Assembly: GCF_000226115.1 (NCBI RefSeq)
Contig: NC_016457.1
Span: 10,037,510-10,101,509, forward strand
DNA from: Thermothielavioides terrestris NRRL 8126
Lineage: Eukaryota; Ascomycota; Sordariomycetes; Sordariales; Chaetomiaceae
Direction: 5' to 3'
DNA: 64,000 nt
The notes under the pieces are model-generated. The model was given only the letters and a program-made list of their open reading frames with translations. It had not been told where the DNA came from and did no database searches. This document shows, piece after piece, positions 1-15,700 of this stretch. The translations under genes and the position numbers were made by a program. Each line of letters opens with the position of its first letter. Position 1 is the stretch's first letter.

Positions 1-3000
1 TAGAGGGCCTAGGTGGCTTATAGGACAATGTATTAGCTACAACGTTTTTAGGACTAAGGATATACTTAACTTCGAAGTCGAATAGGCGGATCTAAGCAAT
101 CTAATGCATTATAAGAGCACCTAGAACATTGCTTATAGCACTATTAAGCTAATAGACTAGAACTAGAGTATTAGTCTTTATAATAAAACGTATACTAAAG
201 AGGTAGTAGCGAAAACGCTTTAGAAGGAAGAGTAGCCCCCTTAGCTCCCTCTTCGTAGTATTATACTGCTTCTTTACCTCTAACTAGATACTACTCTCGA
301 ACCTATATAGGTATCTCTTACTATTGGGACCAAGCTGCTTAAGCACACCTCCCTAGCTAAGGATACTAGCGTTGTAAACTAGGAAGATTATACTGTACTA
401 TAGATTACTATAGATAAGCGTTGTAAGAACTAGAGTAGTAGTGATTTTCTCCTTTAGCTCGTCTATCGCCTTCTACTTAGTAGGCCCCTAAGTCTATTTA
501 GCGTCTTTCTTTATTAGGGCGTAAAGAGGAATTATAATAATTGTAAAGCCCTTAATCTAGATCTAGTAGTATCTAACTATTCTAACAAAGGTATATACCT
601 CCTTAATATTAGAATAGGTCTTCTACTCCCTTATCTTAATCACCTTTGCTTCCTTAGAAAGGCGCCTATTAGATATATAAAGATAACTAAGTAGGACTGC
701 TTTCAGCTATATCTACTTCGACTTCACTATAGCGATAGTCGTACCTACTAGCTCTATATTTAGCAACACTATATCGATATTCTTAAGATGTTTAACAACA
801 AATTTGCAATGTCCCTCTCTATCTAGATAGCTATTATAATTAGATCAAAGACCTTTTACTACGATATCGTCTAGGTAGACTTAATAAATATCTAGGATAA
901 AGTTATTAAAGATCGTCGTTATAGCCTACTAGAACTAGGCAATGGAATTTATACCTCCTATAGGCAACGTATATATATAGAAGAGACCAATTAGCGTTGA
1001 AAAGGTCGTTAAATCATAGCTCTACTTATCGAGATTAACCTAGTCGTAATTAGAGAAGAGATCTAAGAGAAATATTAGCTTATAGCTACTAAAGTCCTTA
1101 CTAAATTCCTTTATAATAGGTAAGATAAAAGCGTCGTAGATCGTTATAGCATTAGCCTTTTAAGTATCATTGATAAGCTATAATCTACCGTCTTTCTTAA
1201 GAATAAGGAACTAGTTATTATAATAGTTTATATAGCTATACTCAATAATCCTATATATCTACCTCTCTCTAAGTAGATCAATGACCTTCTATATTAGTAG
1301 CTTTAGAATTGGAATAGACTTACTTTACTAGGCCTTATATAGGATAGTCTTAATATACTAGGGCGGGACAATATCTTTATAGATACGTCTATACTTAGTG
1401 AAATCCTATATAAGCGTAGCTTCTTAGTTTCGTAAGATCTTAGTGAACATCTCCTTTTCTAGCTTATTAAGGAATCCGTCTATAGTAGCGAATATCACTT
1501 AAAGGCGTTTCTTAGTAAGCCTCGAGCCTAGCTTAAGATCTAAGAAATAAGGGACTATAAGATTATCCTATTCCTTTTTAAACTATATCTTTGCCTTAGC
1601 CTTCGTAAACCACTTCTCTCGCTATAATAGGTCTCCCTCTAGTATAGAGCTATCTGATAGTGCTATATCGACTAGTTGAACTTTGTTTATAATATTCTTC
1701 TAAAGTGTGAACGTCTTTAAGGTATATCTAACTTTATATTCGAATCCCTACCTTAGCCTCCAGCTAGAAAAGGGGTTTCCAACTAGGGTCCCCCTCTTTC
1801 TTTTTAAATAGGATAACAATTCGATCTTCGTCTACTTAGACGAAGAACATAAAGAATAAGAATATATAATATAAAAAAGAGTGTTAAAGAGCAGTATATA
1901 AGACTTCTATAAAATAAAATAAAAAACTGCTTTACCTATATTATCGTCGAGGAAACTAAGAGCAGTTTTACTTTCCTTTATCTCTATCTAGTCAAGGATT
2001 CTTTTAGGACTCTTTGTCAATCCCTAGAATTACTCCTAGATAGCTAATTACGTTAGAGATAGTAGGCGATTCCGTTAGGCAATCTTCTTAGAGACAATAT
2101 ATATCTAGACTATCTTTCCCTTTATAAGTAGATTAGTAGTAATTAAGTTACTATCGCGATAATCGAAGGTTAGAGCAGTATCCTTAATAAACAATATACT
2201 AAAGATTGCTTTATACCTGTTAGCGGTATCCTTAGTTATAAAGAAGTAAAGATTAATACCAACTCCGTCTAGGTAAAGAGTGATCTAAGTCTCTCTAAGG
2301 AACAGTGCTAAGCTATAAAGGCCCTTTGAGACAACCTTAGTAGGCTAGTATAGTAGCGTATACTTCTTAACAACGTTTATCGAGATATAGTTATACTCTA
2401 AACTAGAGTCGATTAGAGCGAGATACTTATTATAATAACCTTTCTTAAACTAGATATATAGAGTAGGAAGTAACTATACTCTTATTATTATACTAAGTTC
2501 TATATACTATAAGACTAAAAGCGTTGAGATAGACTTCTATAATAGGGTGCGAATACGATCGTTAACATCTCTAGACGGACCTTTATAAATCTAACGCTCC
2601 TAGAGGCTTTCTATATAGATGCCCTATATACCGTCCTTAGTAACTCTAAAGATCGCTAGAACCGTCTTAGTCTAGCTAGAGCAAGGACTATTAAGTATAT
2701 TTATATTAGTATATAGAGCCTATATATAGATCCCTATATCCTTCGGTATAGTAGCTAGCCTATTAGGCTTAGAAACATTAGACCCCTTATAGTCGATAAC
2801 CTCGATATCGGTGGAAATGCCCTATAAGTATATAATTAAAGTATCCTTATACTTAGGCGAGATATAGACTAAGTCGTTAAAAGTTAGACCAATCTTCGCT
2901 TTTATTGTAATATAGATCGTATCCTTTATATATAGAGGCAACGTAGTAACTTTCGACATAGATAGCTTAGACTATAGCTCCCCTTTCTTTATATAATTCG

Positions 3001-5866
3001 CTATAGCTAGGTTCTTAAGGATAGTTATACGAGGAGGCTCTGCTAAAGGTATAGGAGTATCGCCTATCTAAAAGTCATTTTCCCTTTCGTCCTTAGCGAA
3101 TCAACGCTTAGTAGACGATATACCTTAAAGTATAGTCTCTACTTCCTTGTCTACTTCCTCCTTAGCTTCCCTCTTAGTCTAGTTAAAGAGAGGAAAAAGC
3201 AATTAGCGAAATTTATTAGCCTTTAGTATAGGCTATAGGACAACCTTCTAAGTTAAAATATAACCTCCCTTTGATAAAACTATATAAAATAACAACTAAT
3301 TAGATACTATATAATAGAAGGCGGAGGTAAGCTTAGGCTCCCCTTTATATATAAGACGATTGATTGTTGTCTAGATAGTTGTAGGCTTCTAATATAGCTT
3401 AGGCTACTGGAGGTAGTGCTTATTTAGTACTAGAGATATATCTAGCTTAAATAGGCGACTATTTAGGCGTTCGTACTTATAATAGTATACCTAGTATATA
3501 GGGTAGCTATTATATTATAGGCAATAGGCTATATATATAAGAACGAGCTAGCTAATCTTACTAACCTCTCGTATACTATTAATATCTACCTTCGTAAAGG
3601 TGATCGTCTTAGCTAATGTATAGCCCTTCTTACTCCTATCGCTAAGGCAGTAGTCTATACTCTTATAATACATTAGACCTATAGCTATAGCTTTTATAGC
3701 TTCTATATACTCGAGGACTATATAGTTAGAGTCATTGTAATAGTAGCAATAGCTAGAGCTTATAGGTCTACTATAGCTAGGAGGACGACTATCAATACGT
3801 AGGCTAGTAACAAAGCCAATATATCTCTCCTATAAGTAGCTCCGCTATTAGAAATACGTCTAGAGAACTTCGATCTTATTAGGAGTAGGATCGATTCTAC
3901 GTAAATAGAGGGCCTCGATCTTCTGTTCGAACTGCTTAGCGATCTTCTACTTCTAGATATATAGACGCTAAAGCTAATTAGCTAGATCGTCGATATCGTT
4001 GGGTATAGGTATAAGAGCTTTCTTCGGTTCCTCCTCTTCCTACTTCTATAGCTTAGGAGTCGTCTTAATAGTAGACGTAGCTAGAGGCGAATAGTACTTC
4101 TATAGATCGATCTTACGTTTATAGGTCTTGAGAAAGAGGTCTTCTACGTTAAGACCTTTCTAAAGAGCATTCTAAACAAACTTAAGAAAGTCTATCTATT
4201 TTGTAATACGAATAGAGTCCTTATCGTCCTTCTTTAGAGTACGCTAGCGGTCCTTAAGAACTACCTAGATCCGCTAATTAAATGTACGCTATATAGTTAG
4301 AACGATTATATACTATAGCTCCTTATAAACTTTGGTAAAGGCGATAGTATATATATAGTCGATCAACTCAAAGTAGTTGTAGATAACCTTGCCAACTAGC
4401 TAGTATCTCCCTTTGATTAGATTATAAAGGTAACCTCCGTTATTATATTACTTAGGATCGTTGTCCTTCTAGCGCTTTAAGAACTTAGCTTTAAAAGCTA
4501 TTTAAGTCTCTTAGTCTTTTTTCTCCTAGTAATAAATAATAAGCTAGATCGTAGTATTGTACTAAAGCTTAAACAGATATATATAGGTCTTGTCATTAGT
4601 AACCTAATAAGCCTTGTATATCTCCTTAAAGGTCTCGATCTATTATATAGCATTCTAACTAGAGAAGTAGCCTTAAAGGCTAGCCTTCGCTAGGGTTAGA
4701 AAGGTTATACTAAGTATAATAGTAAGAATGTACTTAGTTATCTTCTTTAGAGCTTTAGCTTCAAAGAGACTAGAAGGTATTACTATAGGTGCTTCTATAT
4801 AGATAAGCGGAGTAGAGGTATCTAGCGAAGATAGAAGGGGTATCTACGCCGCTTTAGCTAAGTCTTCTTCGCTTAGTATACCTTAGAAAGGCTATAAGAT
4901 AGATATATCCTTAGACTCTCCTTTGGAGATTAGCATTAAGATTAATAGTATTATAGAGGTCGATAGGATTCTTAGAGCTTCTATAGACAATATATATATA
5001 TATCGCTAGAGCCTAGTCATTAGATGCTTAGCTATTGTCTTTAAGAAAGGTAACGACTATATCGATAGACTATAAAAAGACTAATACGTATATTTCTATA
5101 GGAATATCGACTCTTTTGACGTCTATCTAGAGGAAGAAAACCTTTTAAGAAGCTAGGTTCCTTTAGAATATATAGTCTAAAGGCCCTAAAGGATGACTAT
5201 AGGTTCTTTGTAGATCACCTAGATACCCCTAGCAACTAATATACTAGACTTAACTGGTATAACAACAATAAAACTATAGCTTTTAAGATGAAAAGCAAAA
5301 GTCTATACTAAGACCTTATATCCAATATAAAATAGTGCTAGATATACTATTAGAAGGAGCTAAGTGTCGTAAAGGTGTGGCCCTAAGCTTGGAAGCTTAT
5401 AAATAGCTACTACGCTTAACTACTTTTATAACTAGTTCGGCTAGACTAGAGAAGAAAATAATAATCAATGAAAATTCTACCCTTGTCTCTACTTAGGAGG
5501 ATAGAACTGTCGTTTTTCAATTAGGTTAGCGTTTTACAACTACTACGTCGATAATAACAAAGCCTCAATAGGTCTTCGAAGTATTAGAGATAATAGGATA
5601 TCTTTTCAATGCCCTATACCGTCTAGGCAAAGGAAGGTCTCCTAGGACAAGGTCTCAATAGACCCCTAGAACATATATACCTTAATAAATTTCTATACCT
5701 CCTAGAGATGCTAGTATCGATATACTAGAGCCTCAATAGGTCGGCTATATCGTCGTCGTATAGCCATTAATATAGCATCGTATAGTTCTACGATCTTAGA
5801 AGACTTTATAGTCTATACTATCCTATTTAGATATAGAGCTAAGCTCCTCCTCGATTAAGCCCTCAT
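1..5866 (-). mobile_element. RIP-degraded Ty3/Gypsy retrotransposon, internal part (5' portion)
   Basis: The minus strand, read through many TAG/TAA stops, gives a Gypsy-like reverse transcriptase. A YLDDIVVKG-like catalytic block lies at about 830-880, preceded by residues that fit the usual RT strand before it. Gag-like sequence with a Cys-rich stretch lies to the right (about 3.1-5.2 kb). RNase H and integrase would lie left of the RT, at or beyond the window edge. Base use is extremely TA-rich and CA/TG-poor, as expected of RIP. No intact ORF remains. The adjoining LTR-A (5867-6358) is in the position of its 5' LTR. Family assignment rests on reading the RT motif by eye. Confidence 0.7.
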
Positions 5867-6358
5867 TTAAAATAGTATAAAACCTCTATATCAACCTACC
5901 CTACTACACCTAGGACTAGGTGTATAAGATAGTCCCTAGAGGAATATAGTGCCCCTCTAGACGAATAAAGACAGTGTATATCGAGTAGTAGGTAGGATAT
6001 CTTCTAAATAGAAGATACGTAGCTCAAATGTATCTAATAGAATATAGCAGAAAGACAAAGGACAATAAGAATACAGTCAAAGCTCAATAGCTCGAATACC
6101 TATCGTCTAGACAGAGGTAGGACAACTAAAAGGAGAGGCTCAATAGCCTTCCTAGAAGAAGAAGAACTACCAACGTAGTGTCAACGAACGTATATTGACA
6201 ACTGGGTAATGTCTTTCTTAATAACGAAGAAGATAGGCTTAGCCCACTTAAATATATATAACTAGAGGGTCAGACCCTCTAGCAACGAATGCAACGCACT
6301 AAAACGAATAGAAAAACTAAGCCCCTATGTCTAGGTAGTCTATCACCCTAATTTAATA
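5867..6358 (-). repeat. LTR-A, probable 5' LTR of the left Gypsy element
   Basis: About 490 bp that matches, in reverse complement, the block at 58558-59060 with mostly C/T and G/A differences. Read on the minus strand it starts near TATTAAATTAGGGTGATAG, against TGTAGTGGATTGGGGTGATG in the other copy, so the start fits a TG-type LTR altered by RIP. It lies between Copia coding sequence on the right and Gypsy gag on the left. The boundaries are those of the shared sequence; I could not see a target duplication because the other end is outside the window. Confidence 0.65.
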
Positions 6359-9300
6359 CGCCTACCCTTCTTAATTCTATATATTACACTATAAACCGAA
6401 CCTTCTATTCGGCTAGAGCCTTCTTCTAGCCCTATATTTCTTCTTTCTATACCGCCTAATAGGTATAGATCTCGATAAGGGCCTAAATATCTACTAGATT
6501 AAGCATTTCTACAAACTTCCTATAGGGCTTTAGTTCTAGCGTCTTCGTTAGGCTATTGGCTAATATCTAGTTTAAAGGTATATAATCTATACTAACCCTT
6601 TTATTCTAAGCTTCTTAGCGTAGCTAATAGTTATAAATGTCGATATATTTTAGCTTCGTCTATAATATAGGTATCTTAACGTTAATCAAGTAGATCGTCT
6701 ACTTATTATCGTACTAAATTAATAGGATCTTATTATCTAGATAGATCTCTAATACCTCTAATAGATACTAAAAGAATATACCTTCTTTTACTACCTATAT
6801 AAGTACTAACAACTCTACTTCTATAGTCGATATAGTTACTATATCCTACTTACTAGCTTACTAGGCGATTAGCCCTCTAAATAGGATAATAGTATAACCT
6901 TATAAGCTTTTACAATCGATACTATTGTTAGCGAAGCTAGTATCACTAGCTACGATTAGGATATCTCCTCCTCCTAGCTAGAGGGCCTAGAACCTCATTC
7001 GATAGAGGTATCGTAGTACTCGATTAGCTATATAGTAGTATTTTAGTCCTAGGTTCTAATTGAACTATATAAACTTAGAGGCTACAAAGGCAATGTCTAA
7101 GCGTATATTAACGGCTATATATAGGATTGAGCTAACCTTCTTTTAATAGAGCTTAACAAAGCTATAGCTAGCAACATCGTTATATAGGAGCAATTCGCCT
7201 TTAGCTATTAGAGTCTCTAGCTCTCCTTCTTCCTAGGCTAATCTTATAATCTTCTTAATATATATTGTTTAGCTAAGCTAAATCAAATGCCTTTTATAGT
7301 TGTAATAAATCTCTATACCTAGGAACTATAGAAGGTCATCTCCTCCTATAAATTTATATTTTTCTTATAGTTAGCTAATCACTTTATTAGCTTAGCGTTA
7401 ATCCTTTTTATAGTAGGCGAAGACAATGTTATCTATATAGAAGAAGATAATAATACCTTTATTCGTTATAATATAGGGCTCTTATAGTATAGTCTAGAAC
7501 TCTAAGTTCCTTAGGGTAGCTGTTAGCTCTTATTACTAAAGGAGGGGAGACTTCTATAGGCTATAGAGCGCCTTCTTTATCTTTAGGATAGTTCCTAGTT
7601 TACAATAGCTATATAGCATCTTTATATAGATGTCTTTATCGATCTTTACATTAATAAAGGCGTTGACTATATTAAACTACTTTAGTTCTAGGTCAAACCT
7701 TACTATAGTAGTAAACACTATTCTAAAGGATTATATAGCGAGTATAGCTATAAAGTTCTCTTTAATAAACCTCTTCTTTTACTGATTACTATATATTATA
7801 AGCTTCGCCTTATATTTAACGAGGTGCCTATTCTTATTGAACTTATAGACGTATATCTATATATAATCTAGGATCTACTTGCCTTAGACCTCCTTATTAT
7901 AGTAGCGAATCTCTTCCTAGGAGCCTATCACTTTATAGCTTCGAAAATAATTACGTTTAGCTTCTAAGAATAGCTAGCCTAGTAGGTAATCTTCGAGTTT
8001 AGAGTACTATTGAGGTATAGATAGGAGTATCGACTAGTAGATAAATCTAAGCTTATCTTCTTTCTATAGGCGATTAACTTCTTCTTAGGAGATCCTCTTA
8101 GCGTCGCTATCTTCCTTTTTAATAGTATTAACTACCTTCTTAGCCTTCTTTTTACTCTTTTAGGCAAGTTCCTCTCTCTCTTCCTCTATATAGAGGACCC
8201 TCCTTAAGTGCCTACGTTTAGTAGCTCTAGAGCCTAACATTTCTACGTTAAAGGTAGCCTCCTATAGTTAGAACACTCCTTTAGAGGCTCTAGGCAAATA
8301 TAAGCCTAGGAAGATAGCTATAATCAAGGTGCTTAGCGAAGTAGGTAGAGGAGTTAGATATTAGAACTCTAGGAAGATGCCTATAGTATCGCCTTTTACT
8401 ACAATAGTATCTAACACTTCTTTAGTAGTAGTTAGGCTCTCTTCTAGTTCTTCAAAGGTTGTTAAAGGTATATTAAACGCCTTTGTTGTATCCTCTTCCT
8501 TAGCTATAGGCGTAAGATTGCTATTATCTAGCTAATTAACATTATTAGCGCCTTTAGTATTGAGCTAGCACTTTAGCTCTTCGAGGTCCATTTAAAGAAT
8601 GTCCTATACTATAAGCTTTAGATCGCCTAGGTATATCTACTTCTTATTAAAGATTATATTATATATATATACTACTTAGTTAGTAGCTAGGTTCTAGATA
8701 TAATAGATATTCGAGGAATCGTATCCTATAAAGTAGCTAATCTAAGCTCTTAGCTAAAACCGCTTAAAGCGCCTTTCTTTCTTTTTAGCAGTATCTATTA
8801 TAGCGAATACCTTATAATCGTAGACCTTTAAATGCTCTTAGTATAGCTTATACTTTAAGGCTCTAAAGCTATCTCTCTTAGCGAAGAAGGTATAAAAGTG
8901 ATCTAATAGCGTTATCTACTCTGTTATTAAGGATAGTGTCCTATTATAGAGATATATCGTAGCTCTAATGACCTCTAGCTATAATTGCCTTAGCAACTAT
9001 ATATCAATAGCCATTGTTCTAGCCTTCTTTTTAATTATACCCTCTAAGCGTTTAGCGCTTCTATTCTATATAGGTATATTAGGCGTTAAAGGCTCTATTT
9101 AGATACCTTGTCTCTCTACCTAGGTAATAATAACGCTCACCTATATAAATTCGTTGTTATACTCTAGGACCTTAATACGTAGCTAATACTACCTCTTAAG
9201 TAGTATAATAAGGTGTTTAATAGCTACTAGGATACCTAGTGCTTTGTAATTATATAGATAGTAGTCCTATATTATACTTAAATAGCAATTTATTATTAAT

Positions 9301-9504
9301 AATAGATATTTAAAGCGCTATTAGCCTTCCTAAAAAGGGTATAGATCTAGGGCGATCCTATCGCCTAGGCTATAGTTCAATAGCCTAGGAATATAATTAG
9401 GCCTACGTTTTAACTTGCTAAGGCTATAGCTATTATATTTAAACGTTAGTACACCTTTGATATATCCTTCTTATAAATAATTGACGAAATGTTTAAAGGC
9501 TCTT

Positions 9505-9753
9505 TATTATAGACCGGGCTATACCTAGGCTAGGTATATAGGGCTACGCCTAGGATCTATAGCGGCCCTAAGACAGACCTATAGTAGGCCCGCCTCGCGC
9601 CTAGAATAACGTTGGTCTGAACTCACTTCGCAAGCTCCTAAAAAACTCTACGTATAGGGACTATAGCCTATACTTCTCTTTTTTCCTTCTTTAAAGTAGT
9701 TGAATAGAACATTATACACTTATCTATAGACACTATAAGGCTAGTACATTATA
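9505..9753 (+). repeat. 5' LTR of the chromodomain Gypsy
   Basis: 249 bp, beginning TATTATAGACCGGG and ending GTACATTATA. It aligns end to end with 16780-17027; the differences seen are almost all transitions, as RIP would leave. The original ends were probably TGTTACAG and CGTTACA. Confidence 0.88.
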
Positions 9754-12700
9754 GTTCAACTACCTTTATATAGATAGAGCAACTATTGCTTTTAGATATA
9801 GACGAGAGCAATATACTAAGCGTTTCAACGCTAGTACTAAGTAGACTAGACACTACTATAAACAACCTAGGCGTCCTATAGGTCCTAGACCTAGATTAGG
9901 TCTACAAACATTTCCAACTCTTATAGGAGACGATTATACATTAGAACGTAACTATTAAAGAACTTTGTATAGCCTAGATTGCCGTAGCTTAGACTATAAA
10001 CGCCCTTATAGTAGCTAGCGCCTTAGCTTCAACGACTAACGCTATAGCTCTAGCAGCTCCCTAGATATAATAGAAGCGCCTCCCTATAGGACAACTCTTC
10101 GATAGTAAAAAGGAGCTCTTTATTACCTAGAAGGCTATAATAGTGTATATCCTAATAATAGACTAGGACTTTATTAGAGGCCTCTATAACCAATGGATAT
10201 TTATTTAGGGGAACCTTAGCTAAAGGGTCTAGGCCAAGGTTATAGCCTTCTATAAGTTAGGAGGACCTAGCTACAACTACGACCTAGAAGTATTTCTTAA
10301 GTATTTTACAACAATCTATACCGACCTCTATAAATAGGTTATAGCCTTAATAGAGCTAGATATACTCCGCTAAAGAGATAATAAGCCGTTCTCCTCCTTT
10401 ATTATTCACTTTAAAGCGAAGCTATCGAAGGCTAAAGGACTTAATTAGAGCAATAAAATACAACTTATTAGACTACAACGATACCTCTCTTTAAAATTAA
10501 AGTATATCGTAATAGGATAGGGGGTCCTATAGAACAACTATACTATAGCTATTACAAAGTACTATAAGATCACTATTGACCTAGAGGCTCTCTACCTAGA
10601 GGAACGACATTAATGGTCTTAGGGTAAGCGACCTAGGCCTAATATAGATATAGAGAAAGATATAAATAAAGATATACCGATAACCGAGATTAATATAACC
10701 TATATTGCCCTAACCTAAAGGGGAGCTAACAAAGATTGTAAAGGAAAGTAGTAATAGAATAGAGGAAAACGAAGTATAAATATACTATAGGCGAAATAGA
10801 TAAATAACGAAGTATATATAGTACACTAATAGGCCAATGCTTATATCTATTATAAGCGCTAAAGCCACTTTATAGCTACCTATCCCTTTGCCTTAGCTAA
10901 GAGACTAGCTCCTTAAGTCGATATTAATAAGTTGGAGGCTAAGGAATAGGTAGAGGAGGACTCCCTCTTTAAAAAGGAGAAGGGAAAAGAGTAGCCCCTA
11001 TACAAAGTCTTATATAAGGGCTAAAAGGATCTAGCCGCTTATAGAACAAGTTTATAGAGATTAGAGAGAGAATAGATAAACCTCCTTTTTTAATCTCTAT
11101 TTTCCTAAACTCCTCTAGTTTTATAAATATATAAGTAGATAGTAGGTGCTAAAGCTATAAAGCTATTAGCGAAAGAGTATATTAGAGGTTAGAGATTAAG
11201 TAGATAAGTCTACTAACTCCCTATACCCTAGATATTATAGTCAAAGGGGTATAAATTACAAAGAAAATTATATATATCGCTTATATTACAATAGATATCG
11301 ATAGGTAGATTAGTGCTACTATATTCTATATAGTCCTAGAGCTAGCCTACAACATTATATTAGGGCTCCCCTAGATAAACTATTGTAGGATTGTACTAGA
11401 CCTAGCTAATAGGGTCCTTACTATCAATTTGCAAAATAGCCTATAGGTATATAAATGCTCTTTATAGTAGAAGGAAACTAATACTACCCTAGTTATAAGC
11501 GTAATATTTATAGGCTTAGCCTATAAGGTATAAAGGAAGAAGTCTAAAGGAGTATAAGATATATTCCTTATCACTAGTATCTATAAGATAACTACTATAC
11601 TAGGAGTAGCTATCTCCTAGCCTAATACTAACCTAGACCTAAAGGTCACTCTACTAGAGGAGCTATATAACTTCGTCAACCTCTTCGATAAAGAGAAGGC
11701 AAATAGCTTACCCCTTTATTAAAGAGAGGCCAACTATTATATCTACTTTAAAATAAACCTAGACGAAAAACCCCCTAAACTCCTATAGGGACCCTTATAT
11801 AATATACTAAAGGACTATCTCCTAGAGATTCGGAAGTAGGTTATAGACCTATTGAATAAGGGATAGATCTAGATAAGCTCCTTATTAGTAGCCACTCTAA
11901 TCCTCCTTATAAAGAAGCTAAAAGGAGGATAGAGGTTCTATATAGACTACTAAGCCTTAAACAAAATTACTAAGCAGGACTAATACCTTCTCCCTTTAAT
12001 TAAAGAGACTCTTTAGTCCTTAGCTAAAGCTAAATAGCTTATAAAGCTAGATATTAAAGCTATATTCTACTATATCTAGATAGCTAAGGGGGATAAGTAC
12101 CTTATAGCGTTTTATATAAAGTTTAGACTATTCAAATAGCTAGTCTACCTCTTTAGGCTTATAGATACTTCTACAACGTTCTAAAGATATATCAACAACG
12201 CCCTCGGTCTAATACTAAGAGACTATATAACAGTATATTTTAACAACGTCTTAGTATACTCGAGCAAGAGCTAAAAGGACTATATAAAGAAGGTATATAA
12301 GGTCCTTTAAAGACTAAAAGATATAGACCTTAACTTAGACCTTAAAAAATATATATTTATAGTAAAGAAAGTTAAGTATTTAGGGTATATTATAGAGATA
12401 GAGGTCTATATCTACCCTAACCCTAAAAAGATTAAGGCTATCTATAAGTAGAAGGTACTCTATAAGGTCCAAGGAGTATAGAGCTTCCTAGGATTCGCTA
12501 ATTTCTATTACAACTTTATCCTCAACTTCTCTAAAAAGGCGGCTCTACTAATATGCCTTACCTATAAGAATGTCCTATTCCGCTAGAGCAAAGAGGAATA
12601 GGAAGCTTTCGATACACTTAAAGCTACGTTTATATTAAAGCTGATCCTTACCTAATAGGATCCTAAAAGGGAGATAGTTATAGAAACAAACTATTCTAGT

Positions 12701-15700
12701 ATAGCACTTAGTAAGTATTTATTTTAGTAAAGAGAGGACAAGGTTCTCTACCCTATAGCCTACTACTCTATAAAACTAAGCTCTACTAAACGTAACTACA
12801 CTATCTACAATAAAGAGCTACTAGCTATTATCTCTTGCCTTAAAGCCTAGTCGACGAAGCTCTAAAGTATAGTAGCCCCCTTTACTATCCTAACCGATTA
12901 TAAGAACCTTAAGTACTTTACCTAGCTACGTCTAATTAGTAAATAATAGGCCCAATAGATAGAGACGCTCTCCCTATTTAACTTTAAACTAAAGTATCGA
13001 CTAGGATTATAGGCCTTATATCCTAATACACTCTCTTAGTATAAACAAGATAAGCCTAAAGATAGCTAGTATATCGCCTAGCTACTCTCTCCGATTAAGG
13101 TATACTAGACTAGCATATAGGAGAAGGCTAGGTTACCTATAGGAGAGATACTCTTTAAAGATAAGCAGCTTATAGCCCTATAGGATAAGGGTATCGTTAA
13201 AGACAAGCACTATACTTACTGGCTCTAGGCCATTCGCAACAGAGCTTAGAAGTTTCTAAAGGAGGCGAACGTAACATAGACTTAGATTATAGACTACTCC
13301 CTCAATATATAAGGTATACTCTAGTTCTATAGCCATCTCTAGCTCCTTATATAGAAGCCTCTAACTACTATAATCATCTAGCAAATCTATAACTTAACTA
13401 TATTAGAATACCTAAAGTGTAATAGACTATTTAAAATGCTCTAGAGAGATTACTACTAGGACCTTATATTATCTAATGTAAAGTAGTTCATTAGGAACTA
13501 CAATTAGTACTATTGAAGCAAGATCTCTTAGTAGCTATATTAAGGGCTTTTGCAACCTCTGCCTATCTCTAATCGCTTCTAGAAGTAGATCTCTATTAAC
13601 TTTATAACTAACCTTCCTATAAGAGACGAAGGGGCGCTTAGCTACCTTATAATAATTATCGACTACCTCTCTAAATATATATAGCTTAAGGCGATATATT
13701 TAATAGAAGTAGAAGAGTATACCCTCTAGTTCTATAATGTATAGTGGTACTTCTATAGGTTCCTAACTTAAATTATAACCGATTATAGGTTAGACTAGCT
13801 AAGTAGGTTCTAGACTACGCTATATAAAGTAATAGAGGTAGAGTAGCTCCTATCGACTTTTTACTATCCTTAGATAGATAGAGGGATAGAACAAGTTAAC
13901 TAAGAGGTATAGACAATCCTTTAGATCTTTATATCCTTTATATAGTATAACTAGCCTAAGTATCTCCTAGCCTACTAATTTATACTTAATAACAGAGACT
14001 TGTCTATAACTAGGGTAAACCTAAACTACCTCCTCTATAGGTTTAATATAAGTCCTATACAACTTATTATAATCTCGATAGCGCCTATAGTGTCCTTAGA
14101 AAGCTATACTACTAGGTTCCTCCACTATCTAAAGGAACGGATAGAGTAGACCTAAACAGCTATTATATATATATAGCAATAGCAATAGACGAATGTAAAT
14201 CGTTCTCGTCACCTAGCTAAATAGTTTAAAGTAGGGGATAAGGTATAGCTCTCTTTATACAATATAAAGACGAACCGCCCTAGTAAAAAGCTTAACTAGC
14301 TAAATACTAAGTATAAGGTGATTGTAGTATCAACTCCTTTAACAATAATACTCAACGTACTAAACGGCTTATACCTAACCTTCTATATCGACCTAGTTGA
14401 ATAAGCAGCCTCCGACCTACTCCCTTTATAGAAAGTTATAGATAAGCGACTAGACCCTATATAGGTTGTATTGAAGGAAGGAGTTCCCTAGCAAAAGCAT
14501 AAGGTAGAGGCGATCCTTAAAGCTTAGAACGTAAGAGGAAGGGAGAACAACTACGATATATACATTAAATAGGTAGATTATAATAAACTAACGTAGAAGC
14601 CCTTAGAGAACTTCTTAGTTACTACTATATTTAACAAGTTTAAATGGGAATAGAGAGATATATAGTACAACGATAGGCTAATATTGAACTAAAGAAGGAA
14701 AAGGAAACGTTATATTTATATATAAACTACCCTATAAAGACTAATAGCTTAGACAAATACAACTACCTAGATATAGGGAAACTACAATATATCTAAGTCC
14801 AGTTATCCTACTAAAACTAGATAAAACGTAGCTATATATAAAAAGACAATAAGACGTATAAACAACGCTACCTACTCTAGCTCTATAATAGGTCCTACAT
14901 CTAGTAAGTCCTCCTCCTTATCCTTAAGCAGGTATATAGGCAGAGCAGGTATATATAAAGGCGGAATAGATATATAAGGGGTATAGGGTAGGGGCAGTAT
15001 ATACGCTTAACAGGTATATAAGACGTCCTCTATAGGGGAGGACAAGCGCCGTCTATAGTATAGATCGTAGAAGGATATATATATATAGAGTAAGTAGTAA
15101 AGGCAAGACCTCTACAGGGTATAAACGGACAAAGGGAAGATAAACGTAATAACGTACTCTATAAAGTATAAATTCGTCTTAAGGACAGTTGTTTAAAACT
15201 ACGCTATAATATAGATAGCCTCTATAATATACTAATTCTCTTACTAAGAGGAATCGAGATATTATACTATATACTCGACAAGGCGACTATAGTACTATAT
15301 AGCGAGATTGTCTTAAGGAGCCTAGTATAGAACTAAGGCTCTTCGCTAGCTCGGGGTTAAAGATATAGAGGAGGTGACTAGAGGTACGTCGAAAGCAAAG
15401 GCGAAGCGTACTAAAGATCGGTGTATAAAGGCTATACCAATCGTACTATAGAAGCTATATATAAAAGCGATAAACAACGCTTTTAAGATAGTATAGTAGG
15501 CTAGCTCGGTTTTAGTTTTCTTATAAATAGGTTCTATAATAGCTTCATTGTCAATATAAAATTTAATTAAGCGTTTTAAGCTAATATATAGAGAGAGGTT
15601 AGTCGCCTAGAGTACTAAATCCTAGTAGCACTTAGTATATAACTTAGTATACTCTATATAGCTCTCTCTATATCTTTGGATATATTTAACGAAGTTACTA